Positions 5,555-5,623 of a stretch of DNA of 5,623 nt are shown here, piece by piece. Origin of the DNA: Planctomycetota bacterium (lineage in GTDB: Bacteria; Planctomycetota; Phycisphaerae; Tepidisphaerales; Tepidisphaeraceae); assembly GCA_029777755.1 (NCBI GenBank), contig JAKORQ010000262.1:1-5623 (forward strand), written 5' to 3'. The notes beneath the pieces were generated by a model. That model saw only the letters and a program-made list of their open reading frames with translations, was not told the DNA's origin and did not search any database. How positions within the stretch are numbered: the stretch's first letter is position 1; each line of letters opens with the position of its first letter. Made by a program: the position numbers and the translations under genes.

Positions 5555-5623
5555 GAACAAACCGATTCGTTTCGGGCACTTACGCTCACCCATCTTCTTG
5601 CGAGTTGTCCTTCTCGTCACCTG

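Larger units (their letters stand above)
5407..5623. other. Right-edge region without a confident gene
   Basis: No gene can be assigned with confidence. On the plus strand an ATG at 5504, five bases after GGGGG (5494-5498), opens 40 codons (MVSKSLNRVTGRRSVTREQ and on) and runs off the edge, so it could be a partial gene. On the minus strand the last 36 bases before a TGA at 5588-5586 read GDEKDNSQEDG, a plausible charged C-terminus of a gene entering from the right. The two readings overlap and at most one is likely real. Confidence 0.3.

Noticed and set aside
5101..5589. Open frames on both strands crossing the tmRNA 3' half and its terminator
   Set aside because: They overlap a structured RNA gene and a 15-bp terminator stem, and their products look random.

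Overview
The window looks like chromosomal DNA from a GC-rich member of the Planctomycetota, most likely the class Phycisphaerae. Three things suggest this: a secreted DUF4159 protein, a pseudopilin-like protein with a C-terminal signature related to the H-X9-DG motif, and an ECF sigma factor followed by a small LTxxDR-type partner rather than a classical zinc anti-sigma factor. The placement is inferred from protein style, not from a marker gene. Coding is dense and I see no insertion sequence, integrase, CRISPR array or phage gene.

Left part (1-3587), mostly minus strand. A DUF4159 protein with a signal peptide starts at 1193 and runs off the left edge. Next is a small plus-strand ORF for a two-helix membrane protein (about 1323-1628). 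It converges, with a 4-nt gap, on a minus-strand pair: rlmN (23S rRNA/tRNA adenine-C2 methyltransferase, 3587-2508), whose stop codon overlaps the start codon of a type IV pilin-like protein (2511-1633) as ATGA. These two are probably co-transcribed.

Middle part (3588-4900), plus strand. A 143-bp divergent intergenic region separates rlmN from an ECF-type sigma-70 factor (3731-4459). The sigma gene has a good ribosome binding site and an unusually long polar N-terminal extension. A small soluble protein (4534-4857, possibly starting at 4606) follows and may be a partner or regulator of the sigma factor. A weak terminator-like hairpin lies after it.

Right part (4900-5623). The clearest RNA feature is a complete one-piece tmRNA gene (ssrA, 4973-5331). 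It has a tRNA-like domain, all four pseudoknots, and a tag reading frame for ADNSAYQYRMAA. A sigma-70-like promoter precedes it and a strong rho-independent terminator (15-bp stem) follows it. The last ~215 bp hold two perfect inverted repeats and no confident gene, although short open frames run off the right edge on both strands.

Overall this is mainly housekeeping and regulatory DNA: ribosome methylation, ribosome rescue and an alternative sigma factor, next to planctomycete-type envelope proteins of unknown role. I do not see a clear new multi-gene system. The most useful second looks are the sigma factor with its small partner, the rlmN-pseudopilin coupling, and the tmRNA with its -MAA tag.
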